Positions 56,201 to 64,000 of a DNA stretch of 64,000 nt are shown here, piece after piece. The DNA comes from Osmia lignaria lignaria (Eukaryota > Arthropoda > Insecta > Hymenoptera > Megachilidae). Position 1 is the first letter of the stretch. Each line of letters begins with the position of its first letter. The DNA lies in contig NC_135034.1 in the NCBI RefSeq assembly GCF_051020975.1, positions 5,952,001 through 6,016,000 of the forward strand, read 5' to 3'. A program made the translations under genes and the position numbers. Below the pieces are notes generated by a model, which saw nothing but the letters and a program-made list of their open reading frames with translations, searched no databases and had not been told where the DNA came from.

Positions 56201-59200
56201 TTCAAGTTTCCATCGATTCAGCGAATAATAGCGTTCGATTACGAATACCCCTCACAATTTACACGGTTGTATTTAAAAAAATATATAATCGTTCCTGTTT
56301 CGCGCGTGCCAGTTATGCAATAAGCATCGTGAAGCTTCGTTATCGTTCGATAACTTCCTAGAATTCCGCGTAATTATTCGCTATTATTTCATTGATTCGA
56401 AAAAACGTTTACTGGTTCCACGTATGCACCTCGGTTGATTAATTCGCAACAATTTTACGACGATGACTTTGATAAGCGACCCCTTATCATCTGAATAATA
56501 TTTTTTATTCGGCAATGTTTTTGTAAGATTTAAGAAACGTTTCTCGTGGATATTAAGAAAATCGTGTAGAAACGAACGATCAACTGATATAACAGAAAAA
56601 AATGTTGGTAATTTCCAAAGATACGAAGGATATACTGAATACTGTATATTAACGATATTATTATTGGGAAACGCAGGGTCCGGCGGAGAAACCTGATGGT
56701 TTTTAAATTAGCAGAAAAACGGTGCTGCTAAAATGACGAGGCGTAAGAAAGAAACCTCGAACGTATTAAGCGTAATTGAGCAACTAACCGTTGAGCAATT
56801 TTTACTTGCTTTTCCAGCTTAGGATGCAGACGCGTTTTGCAACGTATCATCTCGAACTGGCAATTTTTCACCGTTAGAATTCCTTCGGGTTTCATAAAAT
56901 TAAAATATAGCATTGAAAAGCGACCGATAGGTTCGTTGTTTCTTGCGGATATACCGTTCTACCGTTCGAAAACATATGGTTTCGCGACACGAACATCAAT
57001 TTTACGAGATACCTTCACGACTTTGCATTCGGTCCAAGCTGCTAACTTAACGACGATATTTGTGTTGCAGATTCCTTGTTAAAAATAACAGCTGTCTCGC
57101 ACAATGCAGAGGTTTTTGCCATAGTTTTGCGCAACGCTGGTGGCCGTTGTCTCTCGCAACAATTGCAAGACCGTTCCTTTCCCGAGAAAATTGGCCGTCT
57201 CGGTAATTCCCGGTGTTGATTGTGATACGGTTGCACCGTTTCGGCACGGTCGGCATAGCGAAAAATACACCAAAGTCAATTCTGACTTCTCCAAGCAGCA
57301 AGAAAGATATTTTTTCTGCCTCGCTTAAGCCTGATAAATTTATTTGAATTTCTAATCTCGTTTCGTTACGGAAAACTCTGCGTTGTAATTACGTTTGCGT
57401 ACCGTTAATAATACTGCACTATACCATACTATAAGGAGAATCCGCAGAAATTTCAAAAAACCTTCACCTCAAATGTTCAGAATTAAAAAGAAAAAAGAAA
57501 GAAAAATGAAAGCAGAAGCGAGACTTTCAATTTCGAGGAACAGGATATGCAAATAGGATGTAGCGAATATAAGCAGTCTCGATCGATGAATCGAGGAACG
57601 AGGAAGCGATCGCATCGAGATGACCTATCCCTATGATCTTACGGCACATCCGTGACCGAGTAATTAAAGGAAATTTTTCATAGATCGCGAGGCTGTTCGT
57701 CTCTTTGAAATACCGTTACCCCTACACGATGCGACAAATTGCCCTCGACCAGGAGTGTTGACGTTATTCCTTCATTTGCATACGCGTCGAACGACCTTAC
57801 TCGATGACGATGCAGCTGAAGCACCTTTCCACGAGAAGACGATACTAAACTTCTAGTGTGTTTACGAACGGTGTTGAAGAACGATTCTACACGGGTACAA
57901 AGCTCGCGTCATTGTGAAATTCCCTCGGTGGATGTCGTTGAAAAATTTCTGTTAAATTTTCGCCAACGGAGTTTCGGAAGGAAACGCGCGACGTGACCGC
58001 ATTCTTCAAAACGCGTCGCGTCACGAGCCGGCGCATGTAGGACGCAAAATATAACGCGTAATACTGTACATAAAAGCCTGTTTTAGTTTCCTCTTTCTAT
58101 TGTCCGCAACGATAAACTGTTTCCTTCCTCGCGATCGATAAGGAACGCATTGTTTCGCGCGCTTCTGCTCGAAAGCCAACGACGTAGTTCGTTAAGTATC
58201 CTAACAAGAAATTCTACCGATCCGATAGTCAAAATAGTCGAATTCGAAAAGAAACGGAGCCAAAGGCTGCGGCAAAAAAGCGCCGAACGTTTCGTCGATC
58301 GTCATTGGTAAAGAAGCAAAGCAGAACGAAACGACGTCGTTATTCGGATTCTCTCCAAATTGATCGCCGGATAATCGATGAAATTGATGACCGCATAAAC
58401 AGGCGCCTCTAAAAAGAGCAGCAATTAACGTCAAAACAAGCAATAGGCTAAGAAAAAAAATGGTACTTTTTACGAGCGCGTTCAGAAGCCCCGAGCATTT
58501 ACCTCTCTTTCAGCAAAGTTTTGCTCGTAAAGCTTGATCGATGAGCACGCGCGAACTCGAGGCGGAAACCCGCTGGCTCCGCGTTCCGAGGTTGATTTTA
58601 TGGTTGAGAAAGCAGGCGCGCGACACAAAAGGTTTACTCTCTTTTGAGGGTAGTTCGGTTCGCCAGTTTCTTCATGAAAATCAATATACCGTCGACCAAT
58701 CGGCGTAGGCCTCGATGCTTTCCATGCATCCGGCTTCGGGGGACGATTTGACACTCGTTGGCGCGCTTTAAACACGATTTTCCTCGCGAGGTGAACTTTC
58801 CATTTTGATATTTGCCTTTGACCAACGCTTCGTTTATTCGCTGTGCCATTTCCGCTTGTATTATCAAAATCTAAACTCCGTCTTTAGTCTTCCTAAATTA
58901 AGATACATAGTTTCATGTCTTCGTTGGTACAAGTTACGGGTCGTAGATGGAAAATATTGTCCGAGCAAACGGAGACTCGTCGAGCGGTTCTCTAGACTCT
59001 GGAAGAATTGCTTTCTCTTTTGATCGTGCTCGTCGAGAAGGAGCGAACGAGGAGGCGATGTCCTCGCTCATAGTCGAAAAAGCACCGAGTGTGACGGGTT
59101 ACTGTTATTCCAAGCTGCATGCCGTTGCTGTTGTTTGCTCTTCCCGTGTCTTATCCGTAGCCGACTACTCGTTATTGCGCGATACACGCCAGAAAAGACG

Positions 59201-60068
59201 AACCGCGTGCCTTTTTCCGTCTTGCGGAACCGTTTTCCTTCTTCGTGCTCGTCTCTTGCAAATACCATTAAAAAAGACTAATTGTATTACTAATTGTTTC
59301 AGCATCGAATACAGTTCGACGACACAGCGACCCGTACCTTCGAATATCCGAGCGAGGCATCGATGCTGGAGGGTGAGAGCAGCGTTGATGGCGACACTTC
59401 CGGTTCCGACGAGCAATCACCACCGATCACCAATAAAACGTCCTCGAGCAATTCGACCACCAGCTTGCCGACCCTTCTCGGTAATATTAATCGTTCAATT
59501 CCATTTACCATCGTACCGCGTATCGTTTATTTTTCCTCTGTCAGACTAGTCGTTTTCATCTTCTTCATTGAAATAAATGTGCCCCAATGTTTTCGGTCTT
59601 TTGCAGAGGCGACGATGACTCATCACCTTGTATCCTCTATGAACAGCTACAATCAGCTGCAGTACTTTATTAATGTCGATCCTCTGAAAGAATCCCTAGT
59701 ATAGATTAATTATGCTGATCTTAGAAACGCTTGATTGAAAGATATTAGTTTGTTCAACAGCATTTTGCCTCTGTCAGAAAGATTACCTTTGATCCTCGTA
59801 GAGCCCGTAGCGTGCTGAAAGCTAGTGCTTGTTCCCTGCAGGTGGTGGTGGTGGCCTAGCCAGTTACACTCCCAGCAAAGTGGATCTGACATCGGAAGGA
59901 TTCGAGTTGGGTGTGACGAGCAGAGCGGTCTCCTCGACTCCTCTATCGACCCAGACCTCTACTCCGACGACCGATCAAGCAGAAAACGAGACCGATGTCG
60001 ACTACCTGAAACCGGCTCAGGATGCTGGCGCCTGGGGCTCCGAAACGACCGGCGATCTTCTCTATTGA
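44269..60068 (+). CDS. Phostensin/taperin-like PP1-targeting protein, four coding exons
   Basis: Spliced CDS 44269-47214, 53734-53907, 59303-59480 and 59842-60068 (3525 nt, 1174 residues). All junctions are GT/AG and the phases agree (0, 0, 1). Seen: VPQWKRDLIQRRR at residues 19-31; a nine-glycine run at 211-219; a basic GIVNKLKSKYLNLTLRE segment near 271-287; Ser-Pro-rich repeats about 546-658; a conserved-looking stretch 940-982 with FNFSNRKDVPDYIENDG; RIQF at 1042-1045; then FEYPSEASML at about 1053-1062. Family knowledge: vertebrate phostensin (PPP1R18) and taperin have an N-terminal WK..LL.RRR motif and a C-terminal KISF PP1-docking motif followed by a YPSE block; they bind PP1 and actin. 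I therefore infer a PP1-targeting cytoskeletal protein. It is longer than phostensin, mostly low complexity, with no enzyme domain or membrane segment. The start is supported by an in-frame TAG at 44224-44226 with no ATG between. Family assignment is fairly sure; cellular role is inferred. Confidence 0.8.
47215..53733 (+). other. Intron 1 of the phostensin/taperin-like gene (6519 bp)
   Basis: Bounded by GTGAGT and TTTCACACAG. The first 105 bases remain open in frame with exon 1. I see no nested gene, exon or clear transposable element inside; the longer open frames (for example 49739-50155 minus and 52821-53234 plus) have no recognisable domain and no splice context. Confidence 0.75.
53734..53907 (+). 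CDS. Phostensin/taperin-like, coding exon 2
   Basis: Encodes 58 residues (983-1040), starting VGDGGIIVLDATLD and ending RTPRNHK. The acceptor is TTTCACACAG and the donor GTAAGC; both ends are phase 0. The reading frame is open only in this phase and composition is GC-rich against AT-rich flanks, which supports a real exon. It has no ATG of its own. Confidence 0.82.
53908..59302 (+). other. Intron 2 of the phostensin/taperin-like gene (5395 bp)
   Basis: Bounded by GTAAGC and TTGTTTCAG. AT-rich, with scattered chance open frames and no recognised gene. An ATAC/CAGTGGC motif near 54833 resembles a Tc1-type end but has no partner. Confidence 0.72.
59303..59480 (+). CDS. Phostensin/taperin-like, coding exon 3 with PP1-docking motif
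   Basis: Starts after TTGTTTCAG and ends before GTAATATT; 178 nt, leaving phase 1. The first codons read HRIQFDD: R-I-Q-F fits the RVxF PP1-docking consensus ([K/R]-x(0,1)-[V/I]-x-F). It is followed by FEYPSEASML, closely matching the family's YQYPSESSVL block just after KISF in phostensin. The rest is acidic, then Ser/Thr-rich. Skipping this exon would shift the frame. Confidence 0.85.
59481..59841 (+). other. Intron 3 of the phostensin/taperin-like gene (361 bp)
   Basis: Bounded by GTAATATT and TTCCCTGCAG. Short and AT-rich; nothing further seen. Confidence 0.75.
59842..60068 (+). CDS. Phostensin/taperin-like, terminal coding exon
   Basis: Starts after TTCCCTGCAG with a GTGG repeat that completes a glycine codon and encodes a short Gly run, followed by a Ser/Thr-rich tail ending in WGSETTGDLLY and a TGA stop. 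The phase (1) fits exon 3. The GGT repeat at the acceptor could allow small shifts in acceptor use, but the neighbouring frame is less plausible. Confidence 0.82.
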
Positions 60069-62300
60069 TGAAATTCAGATCGGAAGAAATCGAAAGAAAA
60101 CGAGGAAAGGAAGCGTAAAAACATAAAAATGCGAAGAGCTGATAGAAGCTCGAAAGCTCAAAGGTTCTCCCCCGAGGAGAGCTAGGAATTCCAAGTTCCG
60201 ACTACTCAAAAGACTAATTACAAAGTATTTTTCTTTCAGTTTTTATTTTGCGTAAACGCGAAAAAGATGTTAGATAAACCTTCGGAAGGAAGCGATGAAA
60301 AGAACAGAAGTTTCTTCGAGCGATGATCGCTGTCGTCTATGAATAAGCAACTGCAAAATGTTTTTCTCTCAGAAATGCATCACGCGGCGCGTTCACGATC
60401 GTTTTTATATTTGTAGTTCATTCTCGTGCGAGATTATTTCTACTACGATAAAAATCAAAAAAAAGAAAAAAAGAAAGCGAGAGAGAATATCGTTCGTGAA
60501 CGCGTCGGGAAATAAGCAAGAAAATACGTCTCCTTAGGTAGTTAAGCGAAGAGATGAAACACAGTATCATTCCAAGTATATGCATTTACTTTGTATTAAC
60601 TATAACTAAAAAACAGAGAAAGAAGCGAAGAGATTTTCCTAATAACAAGTAACTGAAACTGCCAACAGTAGCCACCAGTGCTTTTCTTCCTTTTTTGATA
60701 GCACTTTGAAACGGAGAGCTCGTTGATTGATGAATAAGGAAAAGAAAAAAATAGCATATCACCTTTTTGGCACATTTTATAACAAACGGAGAGAAGTCGA
60801 CGATGGAACTGAAGATTTTTGTAAACCTTTTTGAGATTACTTTATCAGCTATTATAAGCCGTTAAACGTTCGAGCTGCCAGTCAAAGACCAGGAAACTTT
60901 AATGCAAAATTTTTTAAGGTAAAAAAAAAAGAGAAAAGGAAAATAGAATGAGAACATTCGAATCTAGAATTATACAAGTTTTTTGCCAAAGTAGAGTGTA
61001 AGTCTACTTGATACACTTTAATGTACGTGTACAATAAGCCAAGAACCGTCAGTTCAAGAAGCGATAAAAAAAGAATTGTACATTCAGAAAAATTCATTAT
61101 TTATACAAATATGCTCAAGAGTCATTCACATATTGATATAGATACGATACGATTTTCTTTCGTGTAGCTTCTTCCTTTCTTATATTTGAACGAGGACCAA
61201 AAAGAAAAGAAAAGAAGCACCTTACAGGTATCAATTATTTCGATTACTATAAATGGTAAATGAAATTCGTTAACGAGCTGAATTTTAATTTTAAGAGAAT
61301 TGAATTTTGTACATACTAAATTATTTTTCGGTCTCGAAGTTCCCCGGAGTTTGTGTTCGTTCGAAATATTAGAAATTCAATTTTACTTCGAGACCGATCT
61401 TTGCGTACTTTTCTTGTGTTCCCTTTTTTTTCGTTGTCGCCTTGAAAATTCGAAATGTTTTTACGTTGAATCGTGTAGGTGTTGAAAGAAAGTATGATTG
61501 TGGCAGTGTGGTTAGCCTTTGATTAAGATTTATAATCGCGTGAACGCGGACTGACTCAAGGATAAAACGTGCGATACAATGATGATGATAATAGTAATTA
61601 ACGAAAATGCATTTATACGCTGAACCGACCATTGTGTTCCAACTCCTATGATGATCGTACATATAATACATTTAGATGCTATTGTTCTTCTTTCCATTTA
61701 GTTACACGTTCGATCGATACTTGATGGGTCTGTGTCACAGCGTTGCATTTTACACTGTGATATTTTTCGTTTTTTGTTACTTTTCCTCCTGTATCGTATA
61801 AATCGCTGCTTCCCAATTGGAACAGTACCGTGTCGACGGAAGCTCAGTTTGTCGTATCAACAAGATTACGTGAAGTAAACGAGATTACGAGAATGGAACA
61901 TTCCAAAAATTCTGATTAATTACGCGTGTTTAATTTTGTTATCCAGACAAGAGGTCGATCGTTCAAGCGTCGATGTAATCTCGGTCTGCTCCGGTCGAAG
62001 GGAACTCCGTATTATTTCTGTAAATTATCGCTGTACAGTATGAAAAAGGCATCGTCATTCAAGTTAAAGAAGGATAAAGAGGAAATAGTATTATTATAAG
62101 ATTATTCTTATTACTCTTAATTCTTATGATTATTATTATTCTCATTAATTCTTATTATTGTTATTATTATCTAAAGCTTGAATCTACATTACCTTACTGA
62201 GTATACTTACCAATTAGAAGTATCGTGTGATGTATCGTCTGTGTGTTATATAAAAGTATTCAAGTAATAAAAGTGAAACAATTACGCCTGAACGATTGTC
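60069..62300 (+). other. Probable 3' UTR of the phostensin/taperin-like gene
   Basis: AT-rich, without a credible coding frame. The first clear AATAAA on the plus strand that I noted is at 62266-62271, with further copies at 62385-62390 and 62411-62416, so a 3' UTR of about 2.2 kb is possible. ATT-rich simple sequence lies near 62090-62170. Bases 61501-61516 equal the first 16 bases of miR-34 in sense orientation. The true 3' end needs transcript data. Confidence 0.45.
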
Positions 62301-62376
62301 GTTAAGTTCATCTTCTCGCGCGTCTTTGTCAGGCTCCCAATTATGAAGTAGGAATGTACTATCAAAACTATTCTTA

Positions 62377-62416
62377 TTTATTTAAATAAATATATACACT
62401 TTATTGAACAAATAAA
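62377..62416. terminator. Overlapping poly(A) signals in both orientations
   Basis: Plus-strand AATAAA lies at 62385-62390 and 62411-62416; minus-strand AATAAA (TTTATT on plus) at 62377-62382 and 62400-62405. The minus copies are about 115-140 bases past the MED22 stop, a plausible end for its mRNA. A further plus AATAAA is at 62266-62271. The two converging genes thus probably end in or near the same short segment. Confidence 0.6.
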
Positions 62417-62518
62417 TCACGGAGTTTCTTCGTCTTTTTTGCTTTTTTTTTTTGTAATCGAGGTATGGTCCAAACGACGAGTACACAATTGCACATCTTC
62501 GCAAAACTAAGGCCTATG

Positions 62519-62838
62519 TTATTTGTATATCGACGTGTAATATTCTTCTTCGAGGTCATATAAATCTGCGGCCATATCGTCCCTTAACGAAGCTAATTTT
62601 TGATCGCATTCCGCTTGTTTTGTCCTAAATAATTTGCTATTTTGTGCTATGGCTTCGTTTACCGACGGGAAATCGTTGAGTATCAGGTACTGTTTTATGT
62701 CTGAGACGAGCTTCATTAAAGATTCTCCGGCACGTACAATATTAGCTGCTCTAACGTGCATTTCGTACGTATCCTGTTCGCATTGTGTCATCCGAGATAA
62801 TTGTGAATCACTTTCTCCTTTGGCTAATTTTATTATTT
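62519..62838 (-). CDS. MED22: MED22 coding exon 2
   Basis: Begins after a pyrimidine tract and CAG, completing a Glu codon then IIKLAKGESDSQLSR and the conserved MTQCEQD block; ends in TAA at 62521-62519. The internal ATG at 62791 is not the start. Confidence 0.95.
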
Positions 62839-63169
62839 CTGAAAAAGGAAAAAAATAACAAACCGGCTTGTTGTTATTCCTTAGAACAGTTATAGGTTAG
62901 ATTTCGTGAATTGTCAATCTGTACAAGGACATCAATCGCTTTAATTCGATATAGAAATTTATGAAATGGCATGATTATATTTCACGATATTATTTAGGAT
63001 TTCTTTATAAAACATTGAGTTTTCTATCATGATAGGTAGAGCAAAATGCGAGGTTAGGAAACGAACCTTCAAAATTTTCCAGCATTGACTTCACATCGTC
63101 CTTTAATCTCGTCGTGTACGACTTCAATAAAGCTTCTTTGCTTTGCGGGAGGGCTCGTTGTGCCGCCAT
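62519..63169 (-). CDS. MED22: Mediator complex subunit 22 (MED22), two exons
   Basis: Spliced CDS 63169-63067 and 62838-62519, 423 nt, 140 residues, close to the 143 or so of Drosophila MED22. MED22 (Surf5 family) is a head-module subunit of Mediator and helps carry regulatory signals to RNA polymerase II in the nucleus. Seen: LPQSKEALLKSYTTRLKDD at residues 7-25, the MTQCEQDTYEMHVRAANIVR block at 51-70, RAGESLMKLVSDIKQYLILND at about 70-90, and the C-terminal DLYDLEEEYYTSIYK, all typical of the family. The protein is mainly helical, as expected. The intron has donor GTTCGT and a CAG acceptor; phase 1 fits. The ATG in GCCGCCATT (reverse) is the first, with no extension seen. Confidence 0.97.
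62839..63066 (-). other. MED22: Intron of MED22 (228 bp)
   Basis: Short AT-rich intron with a polypyrimidine tract before the CAG acceptor. Nothing else seen. Confidence 0.88.
63067..63169 (-). CDS. MED22: MED22 coding exon 1
   Basis: Encodes MAAQRALPQSKEALLKSYTT and on to ENFE plus one base, then GTTCGT. The ALPQSKEALLKSY segment matches the conserved MED22 N terminus. Confidence 0.93.
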
Positions 63170-63891
63170 TATATAAAATTAAATTATTTTCCCATACAAT
63201 TCTTGTTTAGTTCCTCACGAAAACAACGATCCAAACCACCCTCTGATAAATATGACAGAAACATAACAGCGCCATCAACCGTGCGACATTACCGATCGTA
63301 CCAATTAGTCCGAATTTGCTTTTAATCGTTCGAGCAAGATGCGATCGATCGGTTCTTTTAAAATCATCGATAAAAATGAAATCTGATGTTTAAAAAATCA
63401 GCGGGTCTAGCTGCAAGATAAAATATTTGTACATATATATATGTATATCGATTTTCGGTGAAAGCATAGGACAGAGTCGCCCCATCCCCACTACGATCCT
63501 TGGAAAGCCGGGATGAGATCAATAGAAAGCTCGCGCGAACGTTCCGTCTTCGGTAAATCTATTCGTTGGGAAAATTTGACGGGGTGTCGCGCAAGGAGGA
63601 GCGTCGGAACCCGGTGAACGATGGAGAACGTTAGAACACGGTCTTGAATGTTACGATCGTCGTGTTTCGCCGTAGGAGACAACGGGAATATCCCCTCGAG
63701 TACACGGCTCTTCTTTCGGTTAAACCCCAAGTCTCCGAGGGGTGAAAGCTTCATGAATTAGTGATTCTCGGTTCAAGGCGATCAGTGATCAACGATGGCT
63801 GTGATTCACGCGAACAAAGTACGATTTTTATCGTCGTGCTGTTGGGGTGTGTCGTAGGGGAAAGGAAACGTGGGAAGAGCTAAGGGCTGTT
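63170..63891. other. Spacer between divergent MED22 and the right-edge gene
   Basis: Holds the MED22 promoter side and a short (AT)n-type run near 63430-63445. The minus frame at 63491-63754 has no recognisable domain. Nothing else seen. Confidence 0.4.
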
Positions 63892-63898
63892 TATATAG
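63892..63898 (+). promoter_or_regulatory. Candidate TATA box of the right-edge gene
   Basis: TATATAG, preceded by a GC-rich run. The predicted start of transcription about 30 bases downstream falls just before the ATG at 63929, implying a very short leader. Confidence 0.4.
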
Positions 63899-63928
63899 AT
63901 AGAACGGAAGAATTTCACGTGCTACGCG

Positions 63929-64000
63929 ATGTTGATGCTTCTGATAGTTTTAACGTTGACGAACGTGATCGAGGGTTCGTCAACTTCGGACGACGCCGAC
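63929..64000 (+). CDS. Start of a probable secreted or membrane protein (partial, runs off the window)
   Basis: An ATG at 63929 opens a frame that is still open at the window end (24 codons). It starts MLMLLIVLTLTNVIEGSS, with a run of about 11 hydrophobic residues and small residues after it, as in a signal peptide; then SDDAD. A TATATAG lies about 37 bases upstream. The family cannot be told from so little; the first exon may also be longer or preceded by another. Confidence 0.5.
   Translation, partial: MLMLLIVLTLTNVIEGSSTSDDAD

Noticed and set aside
61480..61580. A miR-34 gene
   Set aside because: Only the first 16 bases match; the opposite arm and hairpin are missing on either side.
1..64000. 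tRNA, rRNA and CRISPR arrays
   Set aside because: I looked for tRNA B-box-like GGTTCGAAT motifs with paired arms and for regular spaced repeats and saw none by eye; a covariance-model scan would be decisive.

Overview
This is eukaryotic DNA, almost certainly from an insect and most likely a hymenopteran (bee, wasp or ant). The reasons are intron-split genes with GT/AG boundaries, a MED22 protein that reads like the insect form, unusually frequent CpG steps, stretches of TTAGG/AGGTTAGGTTA type, and short Tc1/mariner-like and piggyBac-like elements. The species cannot be told from the sequence alone. No prokaryotic or viral genes, CRISPR arrays, rRNA or tRNA genes were recognised.

Layout. Bases 1 to about 40,800 form a gene-poor stretch. 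I found no open frame there that I can defend as an exon. It holds four short inverted-repeat elements (1320-1751, 14587-14805, 20588-20872, 31191-31500), degenerate tandem repeats, some TATA-type and DRE-type motifs, and on the minus strand a sequence shaped like a recursive-splicing site (near 11064). It may be largely intron or regulatory DNA of a long gene whose exons lie outside the window.

The right third holds four genes. A minus-strand two-exon gene (41922-40840) encodes a 289-residue Myb/SANT-like (trihelix) DNA-binding protein with a C-terminal coiled coil. Divergent from it is a four-exon plus-strand gene (44269-60068) of 1174 residues that I assign to the phostensin/taperin family of protein phosphatase 1 (PP1) targeting and actin-associated proteins. 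The assignment rests on an N-terminal WKRDLIQRRR-type motif and a C-terminal RIQF PP1-docking motif followed by a YPSEASML block. Its first coding exon holds 84% of the protein. Two long introns (6.5 and 5.4 kb) and one short intron separate the last three exons. Convergent with it on the minus strand is MED22 (63169-62519, two exons, 140 residues), a Mediator head subunit. The two 3' ends meet in a cluster of poly(A) signals in both orientations (62266-62416). At the right edge a plus-strand gene begins (63929), with a TATA box just upstream and a signal-peptide-like start. It runs out of the window.

The genes do not form a pathway: MED22 is a general transcription cofactor, the Myb/SANT protein a probable DNA-binding factor, and the phostensin/taperin-like protein a probable cytoskeletal PP1 regulator. 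The most noteworthy items are the PP1 regulator with its split docking region and a possible intron-retained isoform lacking PP1 binding, the inverted-repeat elements, the candidate recursive-splice site, and a 16-base identity to the miR-34 5' part in the phostensin/taperin-like 3' region.
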